DNA from: JACMLC01 sp963817025
GTDB lineage: Bacteria > Acidobacteriota > Blastocatellia > Pyrinomonadales > Pyrinomonadaceae
Direction of reading: 5' to 3'
Assembly (NCBI GenBank): GCA_963817025.1
Contig: CAWFML010000004.1
Location: 62,001-126,000, forward strand
DNA: 64,000 nt
Within the stretch, counting starts at the first letter, position 1; each line of letters opens with the position of its first letter. Positions 51,699 through 60,535 of the stretch are shown in pieces. The position numbers were made by a program, and so were the translations under genes. The notes below the pieces were generated by a model. The model was not told where the DNA came from, ran no database searches, and saw only the letters and a program-made list of their open reading frames with translations.

Positions 51699-54600
51699 CT
51701 ACTGAACGTAGGAAGATGGGACGGGCACATCGTTGGTTGCGCCAAACGGGACGGTCAGCGAGCCGCCGCCGCTTTGCAGGATATGCCATGTGTTGCTGCT
51801 CGGACGGAAGACGGCTATATCAGTCTTGCCATCTCCGTTATAGTCGCCCGGCACAACCATATCGCCGCTTGCACCCCACGACGTTGCGCCGTAGTTGGCC
51901 TGGATGACCAGATTGTTGAACCAGAAGTTGGTGCTCGGACGGAAGATGGCATAGTTGGTCATGCCGTCGCCGTCAAAGTCTCCCGGAACAAGCTTGTCGC
52001 CGCTTGAGCCAAACTGCTGCGCGAAGAGCGTGTTGTCTGTGCTCTTGAGCACGTACCAGTTGGTCGTGCCGGGACGGAAGACCGCATAGTCCGTCTTGCC
52101 GTCGCCGTCGAAGTCTCCGACCACAGGCACGTCGCCCGCTTGACCCCACGTCACAGCAGTCGCCGTGCCGTTGGAACTGCGACGCACGTAGAACGAGTTG
52201 TCGCCCGGACGATAGACGGTGAAGTCCGTCAGGCCGTCGCCGTCATAGTCTCCGACGAGCGGAATATCGCCCGCCTGTCCCCACGGCTGATTGACCACCG
52301 TGTTGTCAGTGCTACGCAGGATATGCCACGTGCTGGTGCCCGGACGGAAGACCGCAAGGTCAGCCTTGGCGTCTGCGTCATAGTATCCGGCCACCAGTTT
52401 GTCTCCGGCTGCGCCGAAGAACTGGCCCGTCGTAACGCCATCCGAACTTCTGGTGACGAACCATGCGTTGGTGCTTGGACGGTAAACAGAGATGTCCGTC
52501 TTGCCGTCGCCGTCAAAGTCTGCGACAGGCTTGCGCGGCGTGACTGGCGCGCAGTTGAAACTGCTGACGACCTTGAGGCCGTCAACGCGCACGCCCGTGC
52601 CGCCAACGCTGGCGTCCGTGCCCATGCGGAACTTGAATCTGACGTTCTGTCCCGCCGCCGCCGCCGGAAGATTGGCGCTGACGTTGATGTAGCCGCCGGA
52701 GTTGCCGCCCCATGCCGCTCTCTGTGTCGCAGGCGGAACGGGCAGCGGATTGTTCGTGCCCTTCGCCAAGTTGTTATAAGCGCCGGTATTGAAGCTGCCG
52801 CCGTTGGCTGTGATGTCTGCGAAAGCTCCGCCGTTGATGCTGATTTCCAGCACCGCGCCGTCGAAAGCATTTTCCGTGTTGAAGTTAAGTCTGAACTCGA
52901 CCTTCGCTGTCGCAGAGGTGACGGGAATATTCGCAGTGGTTACATCTGAGCTACTGGCGGTTGTCGGGTCATTGGTGAACAGCGCGTTCGGTGCGGTATC
53001 AGGCGTCGTGGTTGATGACACCCATGCCACGCCGCCGCCCGTGATCGCAGTGGTCCAACCCGCAGGCAGTGCCGGGGCAGCCAGCGCGTCAAAGTTATTG
53101 TCAACGCCGAGCACAGGCTGGCCGATAGTCAAAACATAGTCCGCCGTCGTTGGTCCAAGGCTGCTGTTGAGATTGAAGTTAATCGTCAACGAACTGCCGC
53201 AGGGCGTCGCCGCCGGAATCTTAAAGCCAACCTGTCTGGTCGCAGTCGCGCCGCCGTTGATCGTGCCGTAGTCAGCCGAGCCGCCACCTACAACCTGCAA
53301 GGTGGCGTTGTTCGCCACATCGCTCAACGGATTTTGAACCGGCACGTTCAAGACAATCGTCTCGCCCGGATCGGCAAAGCCGTTGTTGTTGCCGCCGAGG
53401 TCTGTAAAGGTGACGCCGCCGCGCTGTAGATTCGGCAAGGCGAAGGACTGCACCACGGCGTTCGAGGGCAAGCCATCCTGTGCGCCGAAGCCCGCGCCGC
53501 GTGTCGCAAAGCCAGCCCAGATGTCGCCCGAGTCCGCGCCGCCAAAGCCAGCCAGATCGGCTGCCAGAATGGCGTTGCGTGCCTGAATGAAATTCGGACT
53601 CGTCGGGGTCAGCTTCAGACCGTCCGTGGTCAACTGAAGCATACGCTGGTTGCCTGCGGCAAAGCCCATGCGCTGGATGATGCGTGCGCGAACTTCGAGC
53701 AGCATCATGCACCAGATTTCGCCCGCGTTATGGACTTCTGTGGCCGAGCCTGTGAAGGCCGCCGGGAAGGCTCCGTCTGTCAGGTTCGCCTGCGCCGGGT
53801 CAATGTCGGCCAGCGTCGTCGGGTTGTGCGGCTTACCGTTTGCGCCGAGGGTGGTCTTGAGCACATAGGGGAAGCGGCGAATGCCGTGATAGTAGTTGTT
53901 CGTCGTGACGCCGAAAGCCGTGACATTAAAGGTCACGTAGCCACCCGTCGAATAGATGCCGTTGAGGTCTTCATCCGCTGATGAAAGCAGCATGCGACCG
54001 TAAAAGTCTCCCCAGCCTTCGCCCATGCCGCCGCCGCGACCGCCGTTCAAACCGCCGCCGTTACCGACGATACGAGTCGAAGTTCCGTGCGTCAGCTCAT
54101 GGATAATCACTTCCTGATCGAGGTCGCCATCGCGGCGCACAGGAGTGTTGAGGAAAATATACATCTGCATCTTTCCACGCGCACCGTCTGCGACGGGCGT
54201 GAAGTTCGCATTATTCGTGCCGGATGAATCCTGCGCTTCGGCTCTGATGCGGTCGTTGCCGAGGCCGCCGCGCCCGAAGTTATCGGTCTGGAAGTTTCTC
54301 GCAGGCTCTGTGAATCCTGCGCCGTAGAGATCATCGTGATAGCGATTGGTCCAGTAGAAGAGGTTCGTGACGACACCTTTCTGGAACTCCGAGAGCGGAG
54401 CGCCCGGAACCGGTTCTTCGCCGTTTGTCGGATTGCCCGGAGCCGGATTGTAAGCAAAGTTGAAGACGCGGCTGACGCCGGTAGCTTTGCCTGCCGGGTC
54501 AACGCCGTCCGAGCCATCGCGGTCAATACCCGACTCGACGTTGTTACCGTCGGTCGTATTGTTGCCGTCCGTAATCCAGCCCAGATTGTTCTGGCCGGGG

Positions 54601-55733
54601 TTGGGGGCTTCGTTACCAATCAGCGTGACAGGCGAGCGATTGACGATCACGCCCTGCGTTCCCGCTGTCGGAGTGGCGGCTCCGGGCGAGAACGGCGTCG
54701 GGCTGTCACCCGTGTAAACGTGATAGGTGGCGCTCTGCGTCTGGTCCAGCGTCATGTTTTTGCGCCACAACATTTTTCCGTTGCTCGCATCAACGATCAC
54801 GTAGTAAGTCTGCACGTCTCCCCACAGGAGCACGCGCCACGCGAGCGTCGCCACGCCCGGCTCAATCGGAAAGTACATCAGCTCGGCTGTGATTTCATCC
54901 GAAAACTGGCCGCGCTCGAAGGTGGCTTTCCTGCCGCCGTCCGCCGTGGACTTAAGCTGCAAGTCTGCTTCCGTCGCCTGACGATTAATCGCTCTGGCCG
55001 CTGCGATAACAGCATCCTTCGGATGGCCGGGGGTTTTTTCGAGACTCTGATAGTTAAGGCCGGGCGCGAGATTGTTGACCGTGCGGGCCAACGCGCCGTC
55101 GCGGGAGATAACGCCGCGCACCTCGCCCATGAAAACAGGGACGCCGTTAATCTCCTGCGCCATTTCGACGAAGGAAAGATTTCCGGCAGGATTGGTGTAG
55201 TTGGCGAAAGTTCTGAGTTGGCCAACCTGTTCCGCTGTCAGGCCGTAGAGTTCTTTGTTTTGGAGCAGGAAACCACGCAAGAGGTCTTCGCGTGCTTCAC
55301 GTGTAGTGCCCGCTGGCTCGGTTAGAAACGAGCCTTTTTTCAAGACATCCGTGCCAACGATGCTGGCGATATTGAGGTCTGAATCATATTCCACGTCCAA
55401 ATCAGGAACGCGGCGCGACAATTCATCCTGAGCATTACGCATCTGTCCCTGCACGCGGCCCGCGTCCGCCGGATTGCTGCCAACCTTTTGACGAAACAGC
55501 TCGCGCGCTTCATGCGCCGCGTCGGATTTATCCTGACGGATATCGTAAAATTCCAGCCCTTGGGCCTGACTGACCGTTCCTTTACGGCCATATGCATTCT
55601 GGAAATCCTCGCCCACAGATGCCTGCGTGCGAAATTGCAGAGACAGCATCACAGCTACGCCGAGCAAGACTATGCTGGCGGCGATAGCGCGGAACCTTCT
55701 CCTCATACTTTTTTGACCAAAGCGTGATTTCAT
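51699..55733 (-). CDS. Large exported M36 (fungalysin-type) metallopeptidase with six FG-GAP/VCBS-like repeats
   Basis: 1344 residues, ribosome site 'aggagg' before ATG 55733. Signal helix ~15-33 ('AIAASIVLLGVAVMLSLQF'), a propeptide with FTP-like parts (~90-290), and an M36 catalytic domain ~330-750 with zinc site 'IIHELTHGTSTRIVGNGGGL' (HExxH around residue 545) and third ligand in 'GGMGEGWGDFYGRML'. Beta domains follow (~770-1060). The end holds six copies of a ~45-residue unit such as 'DFDGDGKTDISVYRP', 'DADAKADLAVFRPGTSTWHI', 'DYNGDGKTDIAVFRPSSNTW', with Asp-rich calcium loops as in integrin-like propellers. Secreted protease, probably cell-surface or released; the propeller may bind carbohydrate or protein. 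No export-sorting tail seen. Confidence 0.9.
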   Translation of the reverse strand: MKSRFGQKSMRRRFRAIAASIVLLGVAVMLSLQFRTQASVGEDFQNAYGRKGTVSQAQGLEFYDIRQDKSDAAHEARELFRQKVGSNPADAGRVQGQMRNAQDELSRRVPDLDVEYDSDLNIASIVGTDVLKKGSFLTEPAGTTREAREDLLRGFLLQNKELYGLTAEQVGQLRTFANYTNPAGNLSFVEMAQEINGVPVFMGEVRGVISRDGALARTVNNLAPGLNYQSLEKTPGHPKDAVIAAARAINRQATEADLQLKSTADGGRKATFERGQFSDEITAELMYFPIEPGVATLAWRVLLWGDVQTYYVIVDASNGKMLWRKNMTLDQTQSATYHVYTGDSPTPFSPGAATPTAGTQGVIVNRSPVTLIGNEAPNPGQNNLGWITDGNNTTDGNNVESGIDRDGSDGVDPAGKATGVSRVFNFAYNPAPGNPTNGEEPVPGAPLSEFQKGVVTNLFYWTNRYHDDLYGAGFTEPARNFQTDNFGRGGLGNDRIRAEAQDSSGTNNANFTPVADGARGKMQMYIFLNTPVRRDGDLDQEVIIHELTHGTSTRIVGNGGGLNGGRGGGMGEGWGDFYGRMLLSSADEDLNGIYSTGGYVTFNVTAFGVTTNNYYHGIRRFPYVLKTTLGANGKPHNPTTLADIDPAQANLTDGAFPAAFTGSATEVHNAGEIWCMMLLEVRARIIQRMGFAAGNQRMLQLTTDGLKLTPTSPNFIQARNAILAADLAGFGGADSGDIWAGFATRGAGFGAQDGLPSNAVVQSFALPNLQRGGVTFTDLGGNNNGFADPGETIVLNVPVQNPLSDVANNATLQVVGGGSADYGTINGGATATRQVGFKIPAATPCGSSLTINFNLNSSLGPTTADYVLTIGQPVLGVDNNFDALAAPALPAGWTTAITGGGVAWVSSTTTPDTAPNALFTNDPTTASSSDVTTANIPVTSATAKVEFRLNFNTENAFDGAVLEISINGGAFADITANGGSFNTGAYNNLAKGTNNPLPVPPATQRAAWGGNSGGYINVSANLPAAAAGQNVRFKFRMGTDASVGGTGVRVDGLKVVSSFNCAPVTPRKPVADFDGDGKTDISVYRPSTNAWFVTRSSDGVTTGQFFGAAGDKLVAGYYDADAKADLAVFRPGTSTWHILRSTDNTVVNQPWGQAGDIPLVGDYDGDGLTDFTVYRPGDNSFYVRRSSNGTATAVTWGQAGDVPVVGDFDGDGKTDYAVFRPGTTNWYVLKSTDNTLFAQQFGSSGDKLVPGDFDGDGMTNYAIFRPSTNFWFNNLVIQANYGATSWGASGDMVVPGDYNGDGKTDIAVFRPSSNTWHILQSGGGSLTVPFGATNDVPVPSSYVQ

Positions 55734-56430
55734 TAACTAGGCCCTCCTAAAAGCCTCGGGTTTGGGGAACAAAGCAAATCAGTCGCCTTCCTGCTGGGAA
55801 TGTGCCCGAATGTTGGAAAACGCCCTTGCCTGTCTCTGGCATCGAATTCTCTCTCTTGTGGGCAGATAAAAGAGCGGTTCTCTCGCTCTGCCGTGAGAGT
55901 CAAATAGAAATTAGTGCCGCCTTAATAAAATGATATGCGTGAGAGAAACCAACCCGCCTTGAGAGAGCAACATGTATGTCTTTGACAACGAGGTTTTGCA
56001 AAAGAAATAAAAGTGCGTGACAGAGCCTGCGGCTTTAATCAACCGGACAAACTCTTGGCCCACGGTTAATGAGCGAAACCGTGAGCAGGTGCTCAGTAAA
56101 TTTTAAGTCTTGAAAAGAAGGAATCAATGCGCTAATGCTACGACTGCGGTCGTTCCAGATACTTCACAGGCAAGCAACAAAACAAGCGTTTTACTACCTT
56201 ACCGGAAACATGGAGCGCGGTTAATAAAATCTCATTGCCCGGAGGTTAAGCCGCACAACTAAAGTAGAGAGGCTGAAATTGTAAACTTAATGATACGGTT
56301 TGTCCAAAGACGGCTCTGAACACGGGACTCACTATCAACCTTCGGGGCGATTTTTTAACATATTTGATACTGCTGAGTCAATCCGAGAATTTGGAAATAA
56401 CCGGAAATTCGGAAGCCAAGCCGGAGAAGA
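55734..56430. other. Long intergenic region upstream of the M36 gene (~700 bp)
   Basis: No credible gene on either strand. It is A+T-richer than its surroundings and lacks tandem words until the hairpin at 56431. A short palindrome 'agagcggttctctcgctct' lies near 55870. It presumably carries the M36 promoter and leader, but I found no convincing -35/-10 pair or known RNA motif. A small non-coding RNA is possible. Confidence 0.5.
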
Positions 56431-56518
56431 AAGGTAAAAGTAAAAAGGTAAAAGGCAAAAGTGAAGATAGCATTCTTCTCATCCTCACTTTTGCCTTTTA
56501 CCTTTTTACTTTTACCTT
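56431..56518. repeat. Perfect hairpin repeat, 'ggtaaaagtaaaaagg' vocabulary
   Basis: Arms 56431-56464 and 56485-56518 are exact complements over 34 bp ('aaggtaaaagtaaaaaggta' and onward). It ends 13 bases before the stop of the PCYC-type gene. Confidence 0.92.
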
Positions 56519-56531
56519 GTTAACTTGCTCG

Positions 56532-56999
56532 TTACTGGGAAAACCTCTCCATAATCTTTTCTCTGATCTGCGCCGGGGAAAGCTTCTGCTCTTTCTGTAG
56601 CTGGTAGGCCATCAAAGCTTCATCTACGCAGGTCGAGCACTGTGAGGAATGCGTGTCTTCATAACAGCTATGCAGGCTCTTGTGTCCAAAGCCCTGATCG
56701 CAATAGCAATAACAGGGAAGCTGCGCGAGCGTTTCCGGAATCTCCTTTGCGACCTCATAGGCGCGCCGCGTCTTGCCGGAAAACTGCGCCGGGTCGAGCG
56801 TCGCTTTGAGCGGACGCGCGCTCGCAGGGTCTTTAAAATGCGCTGGCACGCGCGGCGTCGCCTGCGCCACAGGCGAAGCTTGATTCGGCTGTGAAGAATG
56901 ACCGTGATTCTGTTTGACAGGGCTATTTCTTGAGGAAAGAGTCGCAGCCGCCACGGCCACGCCAATCACTAACACCAGCACGATGACAACTTTTTTCAT
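56532..56999 (-). CDS. Exported protein with 'PCYCYC' cysteine motif (PCYCGC family)
   Basis: 155 residues. N-terminal membrane/signal segment 'VVIVLVLVIGVAVAAATLSS', a polar linker, and a C-terminal Cys-rich region: 'TLAQLPCYCYCDQGFGHKSL', 'HSCYEDTHSSQCSTCVDEAL'. The C-x-C-x-C start followed by C and C-x2-C matches the PCYCGC-motif proteins found widely in Gram-positive and other bacteria as lipoproteins; a cofactor or disulfide cluster is likely but the role is unknown. Here no lipobox Cys is present in the first helix. Followed by a perfect hairpin. Confidence 0.82.
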   Translation of the reverse strand: MKKVVIVLVLVIGVAVAAATLSSRNSPVKQNHGHSSQPNQASPVAQATPRVPAHFKDPASARPLKATLDPAQFSGKTRRAYEVAKEIPETLAQLPCYCYCDQGFGHKSLHSCYEDTHSSQCSTCVDEALMAYQLQKEQKLSPAQIREKIMERFSQ

Positions 57000-57079
57000 A
57001 AACTTCTCCAGTCCCTTTTAAGTCCGCAGCGCAATTCTATTATGTCAGAGACCGAAGAGCAATTTGCGGCAGCCGATTT

Positions 57080-58012
57080 TTATTCCTCATCTGCCGGGAC
57101 AGTTGCCGCCTGCGAAATACTCGCGCGCGGGTGATGACGGTCATAAGTGGCGCGCAGGTGGTTGTCTGTGATGTGAGTGTAAATCTGCGTCGTCGAAATA
57201 TCCGTGTGGCCCAGAAGCGCCTGCACGGAGCGCGAGTCTGCCCCGCGCTGCAAGAGATGCGTGGCAAAGCTGTGGCGCAGGGTATGCGGCGAGACGCCTT
57301 TGAGACCCGCGCTACTCGCGTAACGCTTAATCGCCGCCCACGCGAGCTGGCGCGTCAAAGGTCGCCCGGCATTGTTGATAAAGAGATAGGGACTTTCGCT
57401 TCCCCTGCGCGCACGCGCGCCGATGTAGGTTTGCAGCCAGTGGGCCGCGCTCCTGCCGAGTGGCACGCGCCGCTCCTTGCTGCCCTTGCCGTGACAAACT
57501 ATCAGCCCCGCGTCCAGATCAATCTCCGCCAGCTTGAGCGAGGTCAACTCCGAAACGCGCAGGCCGGTGGCATACAATAGTTCAAGTATCGCGCGGTCGC
57601 GCAAGCCCTCGCTCGTCTCCGTGTCCGGCGCATTGAGCAATAGCTCCATCTCATCTTCCGTCAGAAACTTTGGCAGGTAAGCCATGCCCTGCGGCGTGTC
57701 AAGGTCTTCAGCCGGATGCTTTTTCAGGTGGCCGTCAAGCATCAGAAAACGAAAGAGACCGCGCACCGCGCTGACCGCACGCGAGACAGTTGAGGGCGAC
57801 AATCCCTCGCGCGACAACTGCGCGATCCACTCGCGCAAGTCCTTGCGCGTCAGTTCGGCCACGCCCACAGCTTTGACATCCGCCCACGCCTGCAAGCGTC
57901 TGAGGTCGCGCGCGTAGCTTTCCAGAGAGTTTGCCGACAAACCCTTTTCGACCTGTAGATAGGCCAGATATTCACGAATAAGATCGCGCTTGTGCTGGCG
58001 TTCCATAATCAT
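57080..58012 (-). CDS. xerD: Tyrosine recombinase XerD
   Basis: 310 residues. N-terminal SAM-like core-binding domain 'IREYLAYLQVEKGLSANSLE' and 'SYARDLRRL'; the catalytic domain carries all residues: Arg in 'LLYATGLRVSELTSLKL', Lys in 'CHGKGSKERRVPLG', His-x-x-Arg in 'VSPHTLRHSFATHLLQRGAD', His in 'QALLGHTDISTTQIYTH' with the Tyr nucleophile in the same motif. XerD with XerC resolves chromosome dimers at dif. It is a standard housekeeping length and shows no sign of being an integron integrase (no added patch). It overlaps the DUF6328 gene by ATGA. Confidence 0.93.
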   Translation of the reverse strand: MIMERQHKRDLIREYLAYLQVEKGLSANSLESYARDLRRLQAWADVKAVGVAELTRKDLREWIAQLSREGLSPSTVSRAVSAVRGLFRFLMLDGHLKKHPAEDLDTPQGMAYLPKFLTEDEMELLLNAPDTETSEGLRDRAILELLYATGLRVSELTSLKLAEIDLDAGLIVCHGKGSKERRVPLGRSAAHWLQTYIGARARRGSESPYLFINNAGRPLTRQLAWAAIKRYASSAGLKGVSPHTLRHSFATHLLQRGADSRSVQALLGHTDISTTQIYTHITDNHLRATYDRHHPRASISQAATVPADEE

Positions 58013-58959
58013 CTCGAAATTCTATGCCCCGAATGTTTTCTGCGATAGAGCGTGAAGCCGAACCATAAGCCGTAGAAGAAGACGAGCATCATTGCAGCCG
58101 CCACGATGGAGGCAGTTGAAGAGACGACGATCTTACGCATCACTATGAAAAAGCCGCCGCACATGCCCAGCGCCAGAGGAACCATCGCGGCTATCAGCAC
58201 GCGGCTGGCAAAGCGATGAAAGTGCTCTGTCTCTTCGCCCTCTTCGACGATGCGATGATACGCGGCGGGAGTCATCAGCAAGACGATACTGACGGCCACC
58301 AGCGAGAGGCTGACGAGATGCACATACTTTGACGAAGCGGGCAGCTTCTCAAATGATTCCATCAGGGTCGTCACAAATTGAAATCCCAGCAGAGCCTGCG
58401 CGCCCGGCAGCACGACTCTGGCCTCGGTCAGCACATGCTTGATCTTGTCTGTTAACTCCGTTGCGCCGGATTCATGGTCAGGCTTTTCCTGCTTCCGCAT
58501 CTTCGCTTCCTCCTTGCTCTCGTGTCTATGCCCCGGCTTGCTCATCAGCTCAAGACCGTACCAGAAAAAGAGAGCGCATAAACTCCCGAACACTCCGGCA
58601 ACGATGCCCCACGTGCGACCCACCGAAAAACTTACGGAAACATAGAGGTCAAGTCCGAGTGCGAGCGCGAATGGCAGGAGCGCCCAATCCATGACGCGCG
58701 AGGTGAACGCATGCTGTCTTTCAGTGTCCTCTCCTTCTTCGACGATGCGATGGTGCGCGCCGGGAGTCAGGAGCAGGCCCACCACAAACAGCATCAGAAT
58801 CAAGCCTGTCAATTTCAGATATTGCGATGAGGGCGGCAGCTTGCCAAAGAGCGGCTCGAAAGCGGAACGAAATTGAAACCCCAGAAGCACCTGCGCGCCG
58901 AGCACCAGCATCCGGCTCTCATCCAGCGCGTTCTGTATCTTGTCTTTGAGCTTCGACAT
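58009..58959 (-). CDS. DUF6328 membrane protein, tandem duplication
   Basis: 316 residues from ATG 58959. Two homologous halves: 'GAQVLLGFQFRSAFEPLFGK' with 'LTPGAHHRIVEEGEDTERQH', and 'GAQALLGFQFVTTLMESFEK' with 'MTPAAYHRIVEEGEETEHFH'. Each has four hydrophobic helices including 'LVLGAQVLLGFQF' and 'GLLLTPGAHHRI'-type ends, joined by a charged linker of ~35 residues ('HESKEEAKMRKQEKPDHESG'). Single-unit members of this family are the norm; the internal doubling is unusual. Function unknown. Stop overlaps the start of xerD by ATGA. Confidence 0.8.
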   Translation of the reverse strand: MSKLKDKIQNALDESRMLVLGAQVLLGFQFRSAFEPLFGKLPPSSQYLKLTGLILMLFVVGLLLTPGAHHRIVEEGEDTERQHAFTSRVMDWALLPFALALGLDLYVSVSFSVGRTWGIVAGVFGSLCALFFWYGLELMSKPGHRHESKEEAKMRKQEKPDHESGATELTDKIKHVLTEARVVLPGAQALLGFQFVTTLMESFEKLPASSKYVHLVSLSLVAVSIVLLMTPAAYHRIVEEGEETEHFHRFASRVLIAAMVPLALGMCGGFFIVMRKIVVSSTASIVAAAMMLVFFYGLWFGFTLYRRKHSGHRISR

Positions 58960-59088
58960 CCGCCCCTGCCCTGATTCGCCTTTTTTGCATTCTAGCAGAA
59001 CGGCTCTTTGCGCAGGCAACAAAATGCCGGAATCAAAACTGACTCCGGCATTGATGTTTCGGCCTTCGGATTTACCGGCCCGGAAATT

Positions 59089-60360
59089 CTATTCGTAACG
59101 CAGACATTCTATCGGGTCTAAGCGCGAAGCTTTGCGCGCGGGCCAGACGCCGAAGACGAGGCCGACGCCGACCGAGACGACGAGTCCTGAAATAACTGCC
59201 CACAGAGGAATCTGCGCGGGCAGCATCGGGAACAACAACATGATCAGCTTGCTGATGCCGACGGCCAGCACGACGCCGATCATGCCGCCCATAAAGGTCA
59301 GCGTCATGGCTTCAAACAAAAACTGGTTAACGATGTCACGCCTGCGCGCACCGATAGCTTTGCGAATCCCTATCTCTTTCGTGCGCTCCGTAACGGAGAC
59401 CAGCATGATATTCATGACGCCGATGCCGCCGACCAGCAGGCCCAGACTGGAAATCGCAATGGCGACCAGCCCGACCATCGCGGTGATGCTGTCAAACTGT
59501 TCGATAAACTTATCCGAGGTCTTGATGTCGAAATTATCAGGGTCTTTGAAATTGACTGTGCGACGACGACGCAGGATTTCTCTTGACTGTTCGAGCGCGT
59601 CATTCAACTGACCCGTGCGCCCCTGTATCACCAGCAGCAGGTAGCCGCGCGCCGGAGCAAGCTTTTGCGCCGTACGCAGCGGCAGAAAGACTGCGTTGTC
59701 CTCTTCATTCTCGCCAAAGAATCCGGCCTTTCTCTTCTCCAACACGCCGACGATCTCAAAAGTATGCCCGCCCATCTTGACCAGCGTGCCGACGATTCCA
59801 GTCTCCTGATTCGGAAACAGAGCCTCGACGGCGTTGACTCCGAGCACCAGCACTTTGCGCCGCTGCTGGTCGTCCGCCTCGGTGATAAAGCGACCTTCCT
59901 TGAGCGAGATGTTGATGATGTCCGCGTAGTTGGAAGAGACGCCCTGCGTGTTGCCCCAGCGATAGTTCTGGCCGTTGTAAATAATATTGTCGTCAAAAGG
60001 CCCGCCGGAGTATCCAACGTTCGGCGCGACGCTTGCGACATCCTGCACCGCAGGACAGTTGGCGCGAATGGCTTCGGCATCGCCGACCGTCAGAGGCTTG
60101 CGCGTGCGCTCGGAGCGATCTTCCTGGCCGAAGCCCGTCGAGAGATGGAAAGCGTAAATGTTATTCGTCCCATACTCTTCGATGATGGCGACGATGCTCT
60201 GACGCATGCCTGTCAGGAGCGAGGCGACAACGATGGCCGCCGTCACCCCGATGACGATGCCGAGCACTGTCAGGAAGCTGCGAAACTTATGCGAGCGCAC
60301 GCTGTCGAGCGACATCTTCAAAGTTTCTCTGGGAATAAAATGTGGGAGCTTGAGCCTCAT
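59089..60360 (-). CDS. MacB/FtsX-type ABC transporter permease
   Basis: 423 residues. N-terminal helix 'FRSFLTVLGIVIGVTAAIVV' after 'ALDSVRSHK'-like sequence, a large periplasmic MacB-type domain (~45-280), and three C-terminal helices: 'LGLLVGGIGVMNIMLVSVTE', 'RTKEIGIRKAIGARRRDIVN', 'QFLFEAMTLTFMGGMIGVVL'. 'SVTERTKEIGIRKAIGA' is the mechanotransmission motif. No ATPase gene is nearby, so it must pair with one elsewhere. Another permease of the same type is upstream (60536-61783), so the two may form a heterodimer. Confidence 0.9.
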   Translation of the reverse strand: MRLKLPHFIPRETLKMSLDSVRSHKFRSFLTVLGIVIGVTAAIVVASLLTGMRQSIVAIIEEYGTNNIYAFHLSTGFGQEDRSERTRKPLTVGDAEAIRANCPAVQDVASVAPNVGYSGGPFDDNIIYNGQNYRWGNTQGVSSNYADIINISLKEGRFITEADDQQRRKVLVLGVNAVEALFPNQETGIVGTLVKMGGHTFEIVGVLEKRKAGFFGENEEDNAVFLPLRTAQKLAPARGYLLLVIQGRTGQLNDALEQSREILRRRRTVNFKDPDNFDIKTSDKFIEQFDSITAMVGLVAIAISSLGLLVGGIGVMNIMLVSVTERTKEIGIRKAIGARRRDIVNQFLFEAMTLTFMGGMIGVVLAVGISKLIMLLFPMLPAQIPLWAVISGLVVSVGVGLVFGVWPARKASRLDPIECLRYE

Positions 60361-60394
60361 AACAAATGCTTCCTAACCGGAATTTGAAAAATCT

Positions 60395-60504
60395 TTCAAC
60401 TTCTTTGCGCCTTGAGTCTTTCTTTGTTTGCGCCACCGGCGTGAAAGGTTCGTGTTTCTCGACGGTGGCGCAAAGTTAAAACCGCAAGGCGCAAAGGTGT
60501 TGAA
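60395..60504. repeat. Hairpin repeat, 'cttgagtctttcttt' subtype
   Basis: 'ttcaacttctttgcgccttg' and 'tttgcgccaccg' face 'cggtggcgcaaagttaaaac' and 'gcaaggcgcaaaggtgttga'. It lies between the two permease genes. Third copy of the subtype seen at 3036 and 31220. Confidence 0.82.
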
Positions 60505-60535
60505 GTTTTCGGTCTCTTGAGTTTTGCAACCGGCG

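Noticed and set aside
55734..56430. Cyclic-di-GMP or other known riboswitch
   Set aside because: I compared the conserved blocks I remember and found no match; only a general gap is reported.
56364..56600. Small lysine-rich protein (78 residues)
   Set aside because: The frame is the translation of the perfect 'ggtaaaag' hairpin and its flank.
57080..58012. Integron integrase for the attC-like sites
   Set aside because: The protein has the length and motifs of XerD, is co-transcribed with an unrelated gene, and is 46 kb away; no integrase-specific extra segment is visible.
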